From: Trileptium ribeirensis
Lineage: Eukaryota; Nematoda; Enoplea; Enoplida; Thoracostomopsidae
NCBI GenBank assembly: GCA_030248225.1
Contig: JASANE010000473.1
Coordinates: 32,800 to 96,799 of the forward strand
Length of the DNA stretch: 64,000 nucleotides
Direction: 5' to 3'
Every line of letters begins with the position of its first letter. Position 1 is the first letter of the stretch. The notes below the pieces were generated by a model that was given only the letters and a program-made list of their open reading frames with translations, had not been told where the DNA came from and made no database searches. Made by a program: the position numbers and the translations under genes. Shown here piece by piece: positions 47,940 through 59,357 of the stretch.

Positions 47940-48680
47940 CTTGCAAGAACATACAGGATAAATTGCTCTACAAAATGAGATCAAAACAACTATATAGTCC
48001 TAATGGTTGAAGGCATATTACCATTTCCGTGTATTATGGGACCCATGGGCCCATTGAAAAATACTTTTCATCTAACCTTAAACGCAAGTAATAACAATAG
48101 CAGCATATATTTGAAGCTAAATAAGAAAATGAATTGCTCTACAAAATGACACCAAAAACACCTATATAGCTAGAGTGATTGCGGAGATATAATCATTTTC
48201 GTTTGTTTTTGGGTGCATTCGGCCTAATGAAAACCCCTTTTGTACTCACCTCTGGAACGTAAATAATGACAATTATAGCATCACACTTTTTGCAGCTATA
48301 TAGGCGACGAATTGCTGTACAGAAAGAGACCAAAGATACCTATATAGCTCGAGCGGTAGAAGATATATTACCATTTTAGTATATTTTAAGTGCCATGGGC
48401 CCATTAAACACTTTTTGTCCCAACCTTGCAGTGTATGTATTGACAATAGCAGCACACCATTTGCAGATACATAGAGGATAAATTGCTCTACAAAATGAGA
48501 CAGAAAATACCTATATATTTCAAGTGGATGCGGATGTATTGCCATTTTCGTGTGTTTTACGTCGCATGGGCCCATTTTAGAACATGTTTTGACACAACCC
48601 CTGTATCCTAAAAAGAACCTCATAGCGACGCTATATATACATGCATATAAAGGCTTATTTGTTCTACAAAATGGGCTTAA
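47940..48680. repeat. ~175-bp satellite-like tandem repeat, four to five units
   Basis: The landmark AAATTGCTCTACAAAATGAGA recurs near 47958, 48130, 48308, 48478 and 48656, at spacings of roughly 170-179 bp. Each unit continues with ACCTATATAG, a TTACCATTTTCGTGT block, GCCATGGGCCCATT, and a TAATGACAATAGCAGCA block. The units are diverged, indicating an old array. It is non-coding. Confidence 0.82.
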
Positions 48681-49789
48681 TTTGGCTCAGATATCTACAG
48701 TGGTAGTTGTCCAGTTACATTAAGTAACGTCATCTTTTGGTCTTCTTCGGAACCGGACCCGAGCACTCTTGGCCCCTGTCTTCAAATCTAAGATGTTGGA
48801 ATCAGGCTTCGCGCACAATTCAAGCTTTCAAATGAGCTATCGCGCAACTTAATCCGTCCAGCCGAAGTTGAGTTATGTGTGTTATCTCAAAAAATAGAAA
48901 CGGACCCACTCACTACAGTCAAAATTCAAATAAGACACTGTCAAATGGCTTACATGTTACTTAACACCTACTTTTGCACATATCTGTCCATTTATAACTC
49001 TCCACAGAAATGGCAATTGTAATCTGCCCAGTGGTTTTCCGAATAGATTTTCAACTGTTTTCCAAAACTCTTCTTTGGCGCAAACGCGAAATACATGGAC
49101 TACTTTGAAAATGGACAAGTTATTAGGTTTCTACAGTAACAGGGTCAGTGGCTCACTACACTGACCGTGCCACAAAATGGTGGCTTGGTTCCCTCTCTGG
49201 TATACACCAGCGTCACAAAATTACGCTAGCTAACATCTAAAGTTGCTGAATAACAGAATAAGCTTTGGTGTTCATCTAGCGTTTTTTAGTACAGAATCTA
49301 TTGTTCTAGCTTATACAACTTGCGCTTGGAATTAATCTTTACAACCAGCTTAAAATTATACAAAGAGGTAAACATGTAATTGCTAATTTAACAGAAATAC
49401 TGTCACATACATATTTATATATCCTAAATCTTATATACACCTTGGAACGTAGCATTTATCAGACATGATATAAATATAAATAACTACGTATATCTATGTG
49501 ATCCTATTATTTCATCCTTTATCTGGGCCAATTCCATAAATCAGAGGCACCAATTTCCGAACCATGTCATTGTTTTCCACGATTTTTGTACACAGACTGG
49601 TCGTCTTTAGACATATTTTGCTGACAAAGAATCTGCTACTCAACCTGCATCGCCTACTATAGGAGATACGCGCCGAATTTTCAAGCTTTGACTCGGTTGG
49701 GATCTTCCTAAACCAGGTAATGCTCGGTCCGGCTCTCACGCACGGATCTTAGGCACTTGGGCATCTTGCAACTTTAAAAACACAGAGGA

Positions 49790-50689
49790 AGCTAATAATG
49801 TTTATTTATTGATCAATATGTTCGTTTTTCGGACCCCCCGAGCAAAAAAAATGCCTTTCAGTATATCGATTTGCGTAAATTGCGTCAAATTGAATGTATT
49901 TGTAACTCAACATGCTTGCATAGAAAGTAAACTAAACACTTTCGCTATGCCTCCAATTTACTACACATACGGATGTTACATGTTATTGTATAAGCAAGTT
50001 GAAATTATTGGTTAATATGGTTCTAAAAGAAAATAAAGCTAACTATAATTTCCTGATCAGTGGTGAGAGGCATTGTTTAGACTACCGTTGCGCAACCTCT
50101 GCTAGATGATAACTTTCTGATCAGAATGATATAAATAAGACAAACTGTTATACTGCTCGCAAAGTTACAAGAAATACAGCTCATTGCAAAGAACGCAGTT
50201 TCTGGCTGCGTTGCAGATTTGTTACTTTACTTCAATGTAGACTGATTTACAAAGTTCGCAATAGCACTGGCTTGTGCTTGACGCAATATATGTTAGCCAA
50301 GCTAACGGCTAAGTACTTCTAAATAATCCATACTCTGTTACCGAATTCTAACATATTCCGTCCACTTCTGAATGTGTAAAATAGTTGCTACAAGCATCGA
50401 GTTGGCTTTGTTTTGTTAACAAACTCTTGCAGGGTTAAGATGAAAAATTCGCAGTGAAATTATGTGTCGTACTTACGTTTCACACGGCAAGATGCTGTTT
50501 TTTTCTGTTTGGTTGTATTGGAACTTGATCATTGCGTATATATTACATATGTTTGGGTGACAAATGAAACAAAAATGTGGAAAATTTTAAATAACTTTTT
50601 TAAATCGGAATTCCGGTTCTGGTACGGTTTTTTCCTTTTGCCGGAACATCAATCGGAACACGATTTTCGCCGGAACCGGTTACTCCCTG
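49790..50689 (-). mobile_element. hAT element copy 3, left-truncated, with nested insert
   Basis: The terminus GGTTACTCCCTG ends at 50689, so the element runs in minus orientation. The subterminal GGAACACGATTTTCGCCGGAAC matches copies at 24438 and 50885. About 50350 down to 49790 is the reverse complement of the insert carried by the 50885-52035 copy (for example GCTGCGTTGCAGA, GGCTAAGTACTTCTA.ATAATCC, GAGGAAGCTAATAATGTTTA). The other terminus is not visible, so the copy is truncated or rearranged near 49790. There is no transposase frame. Confidence 0.7.
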
Positions 50690-50884
50690 ATATATATTTC
50701 ATAAGCTTTTAAGAGCTGACCGCAGCTTTTTCAAACAGACTAGGTTTTGCTCTCAGACAGAACTTAGGCTCTGGATGGGCACTTAAGACGTAATGGCCAG
50801 GCAGACTCGGCTCTAGGCCGAGCCGATTCTAGAACCAAAATTATCAACTGTTCTACACCACAATTTGATTGTCTATCCATCGAT

Positions 50885-52035
50885 CAGGGAGTAACCAGAA
50901 TTCCGGTTCCGGTTCCAGCGAAAATCGTGTTCCGGTTGCGGTTCTGGCAAAGGGCAAAAACCATACCGGAACCGGAATTCCGGTTTGAAATTTTTTGTAA
51001 GAAATTTTCCACATTTTTGCTTCATGTGTGGTGCAAACATTATGTAATATATGTACAATGATCAAGTTTCAATACAACCAAGCAAAAGAAAAGTTTAACT
51101 CAGCAATTTACAGTGTGAAAGGCAAGTAGGACACATAATTTCAGCAGGAATTTTTATGTTAACCTGCAGGAGTTTGTTAACAAAACAAAACCAGGTCGAT
51201 GCTTGCAGCAGCTATTTTACACATTCAGAAGTCTGTGGCGTGTGTTAGGTTTAAACCGGTCCAACTCGGTAACTGAGTATGGATTATGTAGAAGTACTTA
51301 GCGTAGGCTTGGCTAACATAAATTGCGTCAAGCACAAGCCAGTGCGCTTGCAAACTTTGTATTAAATCAGTCTATATTGAAGTAAACTAACGTTATCTGC
51401 AACGCAGCCAGAAACTGCGTCCTTGGCAATGAACTGTGTTCATTGAAACTGTGAGAGCAGTATAACAGTTGGTCTTATTTATAAAATTGTGGTTAGAAAG
51501 TTATCATCATCATCATCTAAACGATAACCAAAACAGTGTCTCTGACTACTGATCAGAAAATTATAGTATATATACTTTCTATTACTTTATCTTAGAACCA
51601 TATAAACCCATAATGTCATGTTTCCTACAGAATAACATGTAACAAACGTATGTGTAGTAAAGGGAGTTGACTGGATACATAACGAAAGTGTTTCTTCTAC
51701 AGAGCGAAAGTGTTTATTCTACACTCCATAAGTTATAAGCACATTCATTTTGAAGCAATATGCGCAAGGGTGTATAGTGGAAGGCATTTTGTTGGTTCAA
51801 AACCGACATATTGATCGATAAATAAACATTATTTAGCTTCCTCAGTCTCTTTAAAGTTCCAGAAAGGCAATAATGTCGTCACAATACATTAAGTTTAATG
51901 TAAAAGTTATTTTTAACACATTTTAAAACCACTGTACCGGCATTTCTTCCTTTATCTGTTTTACTATATATAGGTTTCGAAGACCAGGTTCCGGTTCCGG
52001 ATCCGGTTTAAATGGACGGTTCCGGTTAGTCCCTG
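50885..52035 (+). mobile_element. 1151-bp hAT element copy 2 with perfect 8-bp target duplication
   Basis: It begins CAGGGAGTAACCAGAATTCC and ends GGTTCCGGTTAGTCCCTG. It is flanked by perfect CCATCGAT repeats (50877-50884 and 52036-52043), the 8-bp duplication expected of hAT transposition. Outer parts (50885-51235 and 51845-52035) align with the 522-bp copy at 24438-24959. The extra ~610 bp between (about 51236-51844) is an insert shared with copy 3. The element is non-autonomous. Confidence 0.88.
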
Positions 52036-52043
52036 CCATCGAT

Positions 52044-55000
52044 ATTAACAATATTTGGCCTGAACAGTCTTAACTTCACAACAATCATGCGATACATTGT
52101 AGTTATACATATACAGTCCCCTTATACATCACGAGCCGCTGTACCGTCTGTCTTAACCCCGGTGAATACAGTGCATGGCGATACATACGTATCAATCATA
52201 AATATATCGTCACATGATGTATTATTTAATCTTTTAATGTCGATTAAGAGAAGTATTGAGACAATGTCTACTATTATGGTCGAAAGTATTTTGTTTCAAA
52301 AAGGATATTTTTAATATTTTGAAAAGAGAATAATGCTAACCTACGTAGTAACCCTAAATCTACCTACAATAAGAATAGCTAAATAAGAGCACCCCGAACT
52401 CCAATCCATCCATTATCCATCGTTAAATTGCAAATTCACAAGATAATATCGTTTTATTTTATTTTTTGCCATAACAGCTATAATATCTTTTCAAATGCCG
52501 ACGGCAGTGCTAAAACATTGTTTTCGCTCGAAAGCGCGAATCCGATTACCGCGATTGATTTTAATATTTAGTTAAATATAAGCATATACTTAATCATCAG
52601 ACACCGGAAATATCGAACCAAACAATTCTGCGATACAATTACGACCTCCACACAAACGGTGCCCCAACATTTCACAGATATAACTACATATACCCAAGAA
52701 TATATATTAATAAATACATATAGATGCAAGAACGCTCGACGGCAATACGTCAAAAATTTGTCGCGCAACATCCATTATATTTCTTTTGAGGATCCCAAAA
52801 AACAAAATGCGCGCAGCGAACTCTGCAACGAACAAGATTGAATATGTGGCGCTACGACAAACACACACAGAAATGTATACCTATAACTACATAAGTAATC
52901 AGTCATAACTATAATTTGAATTTTGCTCATAACAAAAACAAATCATCAGACACATTGTCGTCGTATTATTGGCACATAAATATACGTTTAGGTTAAGCCT
53001 GTGTTCACATTACAAAAAATAATGCAGGAGACATCCATTATTTGCAGGAAAAGCGAGAAACTCGACATAACAACGCGATTTCAACTAATATCGGATTCTA
53101 CACGTGTCAACTCATATTATGTGTCTACAATAACCAGGAAGAGGAAGGGGCACTAGAGGCAGTGTCATCCCTACAGCCACCCTTACCCGTGTGAGAGAAC
53201 GCCAGAAAAGCGAACTACAAGCTAACATGTAACGTTCGCCAGCTGTGTCTAAGGGGAGGGGCACGTCCGCAAGCTTAAATCCTGACAAGTCTAACCAACA
53301 ACACAGCTCTCAGTATTGACAATATACTCAGAGCCAATCCATATTGTATATATTTTATACAACAAATCCGATGTCAAGCGTGCTCATCTGTCTAGTAAAT
53401 ACGACGATAAATTAATTTGAGGGGCAACAACAATGGCATATATAAGCGATGTCAATAGATTAACTGCACTAAACGAAATAAATACAAGATGTGTTCAACA
53501 TAATAGAAATTTTTTCCGAGACTGATATCGCCGACTGTGTGAGCAATATTATGGAAAATTCGTCAGCAGGCCATAATATATTGTGGAAGACTCGACAAAG
53601 TAAAACGGTTCACCGATTATTAACTGTCTATCTCAACAGCTACGTTAGTTTCAACCAATAACAAATAGCTAAAAAAACTGCCTTCGAATATCGTCGCAAT
53701 ATTCAATGGCAGCAGTACATATATAGATGATCAATGCGGTAGTCAAGAAAAATCCACTTGCCCAGCTCCGAAACCATTTATAGTTCCGAATCTTATAATT
53801 TCCGTTTTAACAATATTTATTAAACGTTATTTGAAAACAACTTCCGACCAACCTTTAGCTTTGTGCTGATACGAAATTTAAACATTATTTTTTGCTCCGT
53901 TAGCAGTATGAATATTTTGATATTCCAAATACATGGGGTTCAGCCGATATCCACAGTATGTAAAACATTATAAAACGCTTATATCAACCAAAGGAAACGT
54001 TTACAATGTACATGTAGATGTCAGAAATATATACCAGTATGGTCAAAGAATGGCCACCATTATGAATTTCAAGTGTGCACGGTCCCCGTGCGCTCGTGAG
54101 TGCAAAATCCTCGGTTTTTCCAGTTCAGTATAATTGATGATACCGTGTGAAATATGCAGTAGTTATTGTAAGACAGCTTTCAAAATTCATCTCATCATTT
54201 ACAGATGTGAATTCTTTTTGTTACAGCCCAAATTTCCAACTTTATTACGCCATCATCTCAATAAAATACTTACCTAATTTGTTAGTTCACAGATTACTTA
54301 TGAAAAAATAGAATGACAAAGCCGTATCTGTCACAACAATAATAAATGGATATTCTTAACAAAAAAATATTATTTATTCTCAAGTATCATCCTAACAAAA
54401 AACTTTACAGCAGTGATCATAGAGGGAGCAGTTGTGACCTTTGCATATCAATTACGACATACCGCGAAATGGGTGACACTGAGCTAGCATACACTGCGTT
54501 GGTTCGCAAAACTGCCGTGCTAATACAGCAGTATCTAACAAGCGAGGTTAAAACGGAGCGAGTGTGGTTTTATGTGTAAGTTGTTATTATATATATACCT
54601 ACGTACTAGTCGGTAGTGGAACTACATTTGTGAGCGGAGCTTGGGCTGTGGCATTACGAATGTACTCAATTTTATGTTCTTGTAACTACATTGCATAGGG
54701 TATAGGGCTTTATCATTGGTAAAAATATTATATTTGAATTCTTCGACCCAAAAAACCCTATAATGGTTTGATCGAAACGATTCTATTTCAATAAATAACA
54801 CAAATATTGCAAAATTCTCTATTTTAGCTGCATAACATTAACTAATTAGCTAATTACTAATTAACCACTCAAAATTTTTTAATCCCCAAATATCAGGTGC
54901 ACACTCTGACATGATAGGCTTTCAAACAAAAAAAGTTTTTTAAAATCCGTTCAGTGGTTCTCGAGATCCGTCGGACCGAACGAACGAACGAACGGACAGA

Positions 55001-55209
55001 CATCGACCTTTTTACTCCCAGACAGAAAATAAAAACGCTTCGCTCGGCTTGGCCGAGCTCCGCTCAATATGTATAATGGACTGTGTTTGATGTGTGTAGC
55101 TACCACCCAAAACCTCTTGAAAGCCTCCAAACACGCAAATATTCGTGCTTGAATCTAGATAACCGATCCATCGTAATTAACGAGATATATATCTATATAC
55201 ATTATATTC
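52044..55209. other. Intronic sequence, no gene seen
   Basis: AT-rich sequence with short ORFs. A (GAAC)n microsatellite within a CTCGAGATCCGTCGGACC... repeat end lies at about 54955-55005, typical of the 3' end of an interspersed repeat. A fragment of repeat family A (CTTGAATCTAGATAACC) is at about 55150-55166. The frame at 54346-54579 shows no motif. Confidence 0.4.
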
Positions 55210-55775
55210 GGTTCTTTTTCATTATCCCCCGAGTCCGAGTTTGGTCAATTTTGAGGATACATAACTGATTTTTGTATCAATCGATTCAGCTCGGTGAGTC
55301 GGTTCAGAAAATGCTCATTTTACTCAAAGCAATTACAAAAAAATCGATTGTATGAGATCCCAATGAACCCCTTTGGGAACCAAAAATTTTTTTATTTGAA
55401 ATATGGTCATGTTTGGTACCATTCGACTCAGCTTGATGAGAGAAATCGATTAGTGTGTAGTATATTGAAATCTACATCACCTTTAAAAAGTTATGAGGGC
55501 CCAAGTTACCCTGAGGGCGGTGCGGTATAACGTTAGAAAAAGGAACAGTTGAGAGCGGGGGTTCGGTGGGTGGCAGCCCCCTGACTTAGGCTTAGTATAT
55601 CGAGAACGGCATGGCCTGCATTTGATAATCGCCCCTCAGGGTTACTTGGTTCCTCATAACTTTCTAACGGTGGCGTAGATTTCAATATACTACACACCAG
55701 TAGATTTCTCTCATCAAGCCGAGTCGAATGGAAGAAATTGAACAAATTCGGGCTGAGGTATAATGGAAAAGAACT
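55210..55775. mobile_element. Foldback element, copy 3
   Basis: It starts GGTTCTTTTTCATTATCCCC and ends TATAATGGAAAAGAACT, near-complementary. The arms share sequence with copy 2, including TTTTTGTATCAATCGATTCA, ATTCGACTCAGCTTGATGAG and GGTTACTTGGTTCCTCATAA with its inverse. The right arm is shortened relative to copy 2 by loss of the outer ~130 bp. No clear target duplication was seen. Confidence 0.75.
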
Positions 55776-56318
55776 CATAGTTTTAGTGTTGTATTAATGT
55801 CTGAATACACCTACGGTAAACAACCAAAGGTACTTACCAAAATGCCCTCACATGAAATAACCAAGTACACGGGTAATAGATCGAGGAGGACTATACTATA
55901 TAATACATCGTTTCGTTTACATATTAATACCAAACATAATTTTGTCAATTTCATTCACAGCAGATTGCCGTATTGTCAGAATTTAAAAAAATAGCAATTT
56001 GTGTGACGAAAACCAGCGATAGCTGTTAATCCATCATCGAGTGTCCAGACATTTTTTTGCGCTCCATCGTATATATATAGACACATATATATACTTAACT
56101 GCTTCATTCAAGGTCAAGTAAAAAGATTCCTAAATATCATACCACAACCGGAAATGGCTATCTATATAAGGCAATATATACACCAGAATTGATATCAATA
56201 TCGCTTTATGAATGAATGAGCGACGGAAATTATTTCACAAACCCCGGCTCCTCAAAAAAATCCACAGGGAAAGAACATTACACCTTAGAGGGGGGGAGCC
56301 AACGCGGTTGGCGGTTAA

Positions 56319-56331
56319 CCCTCTAAAACCG
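56319..56331 (+). repeat. piggyBac left terminal inverted repeat
   Basis: CCCTCTAAAACCG directly after TTAA; complementary, with one mismatch, to 59301-59313. Confidence 0.93.
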
Positions 56332-56450
56332 AAGTCTTAATTATGCGCGCTAAAAATAATTGGAACGTCACTCACAGCTCACAGTGGCATTTTTGGCAAA
56401 ATAGATGCGTTTTTAGGATGATAAAACCCCGTTCAATGTGTGAAAAAATT

Positions 56451-56468
56451 TGTATCTTTAAAGATACA
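56451..56468. repeat. piggyBac subterminal palindrome, left copy
   Basis: TGTATCTTTAAAGATACA is a perfect 18-bp palindrome about 130 bp inside the left end. It is identical to the copy at 59281-59298 and related to three more near the right end. Likely a binding site for the transposase or a host factor (inference). Confidence 0.85.
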
Positions 56469-56645
56469 TTAGGCGTTTGCAATAAATCCTCAGCCAAGAA
56501 ACAAAGGCGTACAAATACTATGTTCCAGCCTTGATATAACAAATATATGAGCCATAAATCTTCTTGTAAATGCTGTCTAGTCGAGTTTATAGTTAAAAGT
56601 ACATGCTGCGACAGGAATAATCAAACTTTTTGATATTTTATATGT

Positions 56646-59111
56646 TCAATTGTGATAGTTGTAGAAGCAATTACGCTCCCTCACGAAGCACAGAGATACC
56701 CCGCACTTGTAGCATCGGACATATGAAAGTGTCTGACAGTGTTTGCATCGGGCACGGTCGCCCCATACAGGCCAATGATCGGTGGAATCTTTAACCACCT
56801 CAATCGGCAACTCAACACTGAGTTTTCTTGAACCGACCTTCGAAGGCCCGGCAACTTCAGAGCTGTGTGGGCGTCCTCGCTTTTTGCCTGTTTGCAAAAC
56901 TGATGTTGTAGCTGACCAAATAAATTCTTTTAGTGGCATGAGGCGATCCAAATGTTCTTTTTGAGCTGACAACTGTTTATAATGACGTTTATACAAGAGC
57001 CACGCGTTGGTCACGGCCATTTGAACTGTATGTTTGAATATAAAGATGTACCACCTACGAGAACGGATAGTTGCTTTATAGAGACTGACAAGATAATTAT
57101 GCTGGTCAATGCCACCCATGTTCTTATTGTACGTTGCCACACAATGCGGTCGACTGATTTCTAAAGTGGACTTAGATGCATGATCGAAACGCGAGATCTG
57201 ATCCTGGGGGTCAGTTCCAGCGAAATTGGACGCCAAGGTAACAGCACGACTGTCAAACCATCGAGTTAGAATCAGCCCACTGTCCTGGTCAACCATAGAG
57301 TCGACTGTACCACGGCCAGATTTTTTCAATTCTTTTTCGCTGCGCAACTCTGCGCCACAGACCCTATTGGCGCGGATTGTCCCCACATATCCAGAACCTT
57401 TAGCGGACATTTCATCAACCAACGTGCATGAAGTAAAGAAATTGTCCGCCACAATTTTGTACCCTTTCCCATCTGGCAGATCGGAAGTCAATTTTAGGAC
57501 AACTCCTGGTCCCAGACCGAGGTCGTGTTTATCATCTGTGCGACCTTGATAAACATCAAAGTCATACAAGTACCCATCCGGACCTGCTCGCCCCCACAGT
57601 TTGAAGCCAAACTTTACAGGTTTGGCAGGCATGTATTGCTTCAGACACGCCTTACCGTTAAACGCCACCATGATCTCATCTATCGCATTATATTCCTCAG
57701 GAACGACCGCCTTGAAGTTGTTACGAATACATTCAATCCACGGTCTAAGCTTCCATACGCGATCCTTCTGTCGTGCCTCCTTTGACACGGTTGTGTTGTC
57801 AATAAAATGTAGGTACCGAAGTAGTAACAGAAACCGATCCCTGGACATGAAATCCGCGATAGCGTTGATGCGCATCAATTTGCAGAAATAGTCCCGGACA
57901 CTGGGAAGCTCGATAATACCCATACGCAGTAAAAGGGCGATGAAGCATTCAACCTCGTCAGCCGTTACGTCCAATTCATGTTCCTTTTGTTGAAAATAAT
58001 ATACACCGGTTTGTAACGCAACATTACTCAACATGTCTTTAGTAATAAACATTTGCAGATACTCGACCGGGCGAAGTAGCTCAGGTGGTGGATCGGCAAG
58101 CGGCTCGCCGGTAAATGGAAATTTGTCGCCGGACGTAGCTTCTCGCTGGCGTCTCCAACGACGATCCACCTTCCGTCGCTTCGGTATTGTTGCTCTGCTG
58201 CTATCTGCCGCATTATTTTCGACTTCATCAGCGACGTGCGTGCCCTCAGGATCTTCATCTTCTTCATCATTTTCGTTTTCCTCGATCGTCATTGACTGGA
58301 TATCAGCCAGAACCCTGAAAGAGAATAAAAAGCTGTAAACAAATGAATAGTTGCTGATATTCGTATACAACATGACAATTATAGATAAAATGTTGGCGAA
58401 TAGTGTATCACAGAAACAGAAACTTGGATTCTATTGTGGCTGCATATAGCTGCAAAAGTATCTTATATATCTAAGTGGCATTAGATTTTATAAACTAACT
58501 CTTCGTCGTGTTCCATAGTGGCTTCGATATCGCCATCTCCAGGTTCATCTTCCAGTTCTGACATCTCGGAATCCGATTCGAGCACAACCGCAAGAGCTTC
58601 TTGGAGCGTCAGCTTTTGTTGGGCATGTTTTCTAAAAAATATCGTGTTACGAAATTTACAGAATTTGCCGATGCAGTCATTTGCCTTCAAGCAATGATAT
58701 TCGTCCAAGTTTTCTCAGATTTACTATACCTGACGCGTAAAGCCCTAATGTATCTTTTACGATACATTTATCTGTAACAACCTAATGTATCGTTGAGGAT
58801 ACAAGAATATCAGTCGAAATAATGCGAATCTGTAATATAAACAATTATTTTATCGCGAATAGCTACCCATACACAGCGTGAAGCAAACCAAAGTACGTGA
58901 ATGAAAACTAAGTGTAAACGCCGGATGTATCTTTTAGGATACATCCAGTTCTGCGCGTCAAATTCGACCAAAAATTTTTTTAAATTTGGGAAAATCACGA
59001 CTTAGCAATTAATATTATCATGTAAAGTTCATTTTGTCACTAAAATTATAGCTAAAAACTAATTTTCTATACCAGTATAATAAAATCAACTTACCCCCTA
59101 CGTGTCGTCAT
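56646..59111 (-). CDS. piggyBac transposase, three exons, 605 residues
   Basis: The exons are 59111-59095 (17 nt, ATGACGACACGTAGGGG), 58631-58500 and 58314-56646. The introns are GTAAGT...TTTTTTAG and GTTAGT...TCTTTCAG, and the phases fit. The product opens MTTRRGKHAQQKLTLQEAL, has an acidic N-terminal region (EDEPGDGDIEA, EENENDEEDEDPEG), a basic patch (PKRRKVDRRWRRQR), then the DDE_Tnp_1_7-type core. Catalytic aspartates are read at about residue 262 (NAIDEIMVAFNG), 340 (KIVADNFFTS) and 453 (NMGGIDQHNYLVSLYK). Other family hallmarks are TNAWLLYK and a C-terminal Cys-rich zinc-binding tail (CKHC, CYKC, C, C). The length matches active piggyBac transposases (~600). The usual second Asp of the GGVDxxD motif is Asn here. 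No stops or frameshifts interrupt it. Confidence 0.93.
58749..58803. repeat. piggyBac internal palindrome pair
   Basis: Two 18-mers of the form TGTATC-N6-GATACA lie at 58749-58766 (TGTATCTTTTACGATACA) and 58786-58803 (TGTATCGTTGAGGATACA), in the first intron of the transposase gene. Confidence 0.85.
58926..58943. repeat. piggyBac internal palindrome
   Basis: TGTATCTTTTAGGATACA, a further member of the TGTATC-N6-GATACA set, extended by GGA/TCC on its two sides (GGATGTATC...GATACATCC). Confidence 0.85.
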
Positions 59112-59280
59112 TTTCAACTGCCAACAGCGCTGCTTTTCCGCAAACTCGTAGCTAAGTAATTTCGAAGAAATCGCGCAATAGAAGAATGCAAACGATGACT
59201 AATCATATAAAATTACTGTTCAATAACAAAAATTAGATATAGTTACTCTGCAAGTCGTATAATAACTGCTGAAAAATAGC

Positions 59281-59313
59281 TGTATCTTTAAAGATACATT
59301 CGGCTTTAGAGGG
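59281..59313 (-). repeat. piggyBac right end: palindrome plus terminal inverted repeat
   Basis: The palindrome TGTATCTTTAAAGATACA (59281-59298) is followed almost directly by the right terminal repeat CGGCTTTAGAGGG (59301-59313) and TTAA. On the left end the equivalent palindrome is about 130 bp from the tip, so the two ends are asymmetric, as in known piggyBac elements. Confidence 0.9.
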
Positions 59314-59317
59314 TTAA

Positions 59318-59347
59318 GAAAAAAAAAGAAAAAAAAAAAAAAAAAAA
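59318..59347. repeat. Poly-A/T tract beside piggyBac
   Basis: G, nine A, G, nineteen A on the plus strand; a long T tract on the TCF/LEF coding strand just after the predicted donor. It directly abuts the TTAA target of the piggyBac insertion. Confidence 0.95.
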
Positions 59348-59357
59348 GCGGCGGTAC

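Larger units (their letters stand above)
56315..59317 (-). mobile_element. Complete piggyBac transposon with TTAA target duplication
   Basis: TTAA at 56315-56318 and 59314-59317 flank a 2995-bp body (56319-59313). The terminal inverted repeats are CCCTCTAAAACCG on the left and CCCTCTAAAGCCG on the right (12 of 13 match). CCC at the ends and a TTAA target are diagnostic for piggyBac. It carries an uninterrupted, spliceable transposase gene on the minus strand and five 18-bp palindromes near the ends. It sits inside the TCF/LEF gene in the same transcriptional orientation, about 40 bp from a predicted exon edge. The intact frame and ends suggest it is recent and possibly still mobile. Confidence 0.95.
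46611..59357 (-). other. TCF/LEF intronic region, 12.7 kb, exon(s) possibly missing
   Basis: The region between the two upstream exons is filled mainly with repeats described separately. The flanking exons do not join in phase (0 against a required 2), so at least one exon should lie here or the upstream exon uses another donor. A Ser-rich minus frame at about 46760-46821 (SAPSSFSDTSALSSSS) resembles TCF/LEF linker composition but lacks convincing splice sites of the needed phase. The stretches 48680-49790 and 52044-55200 show no gene. Confidence 0.5.
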
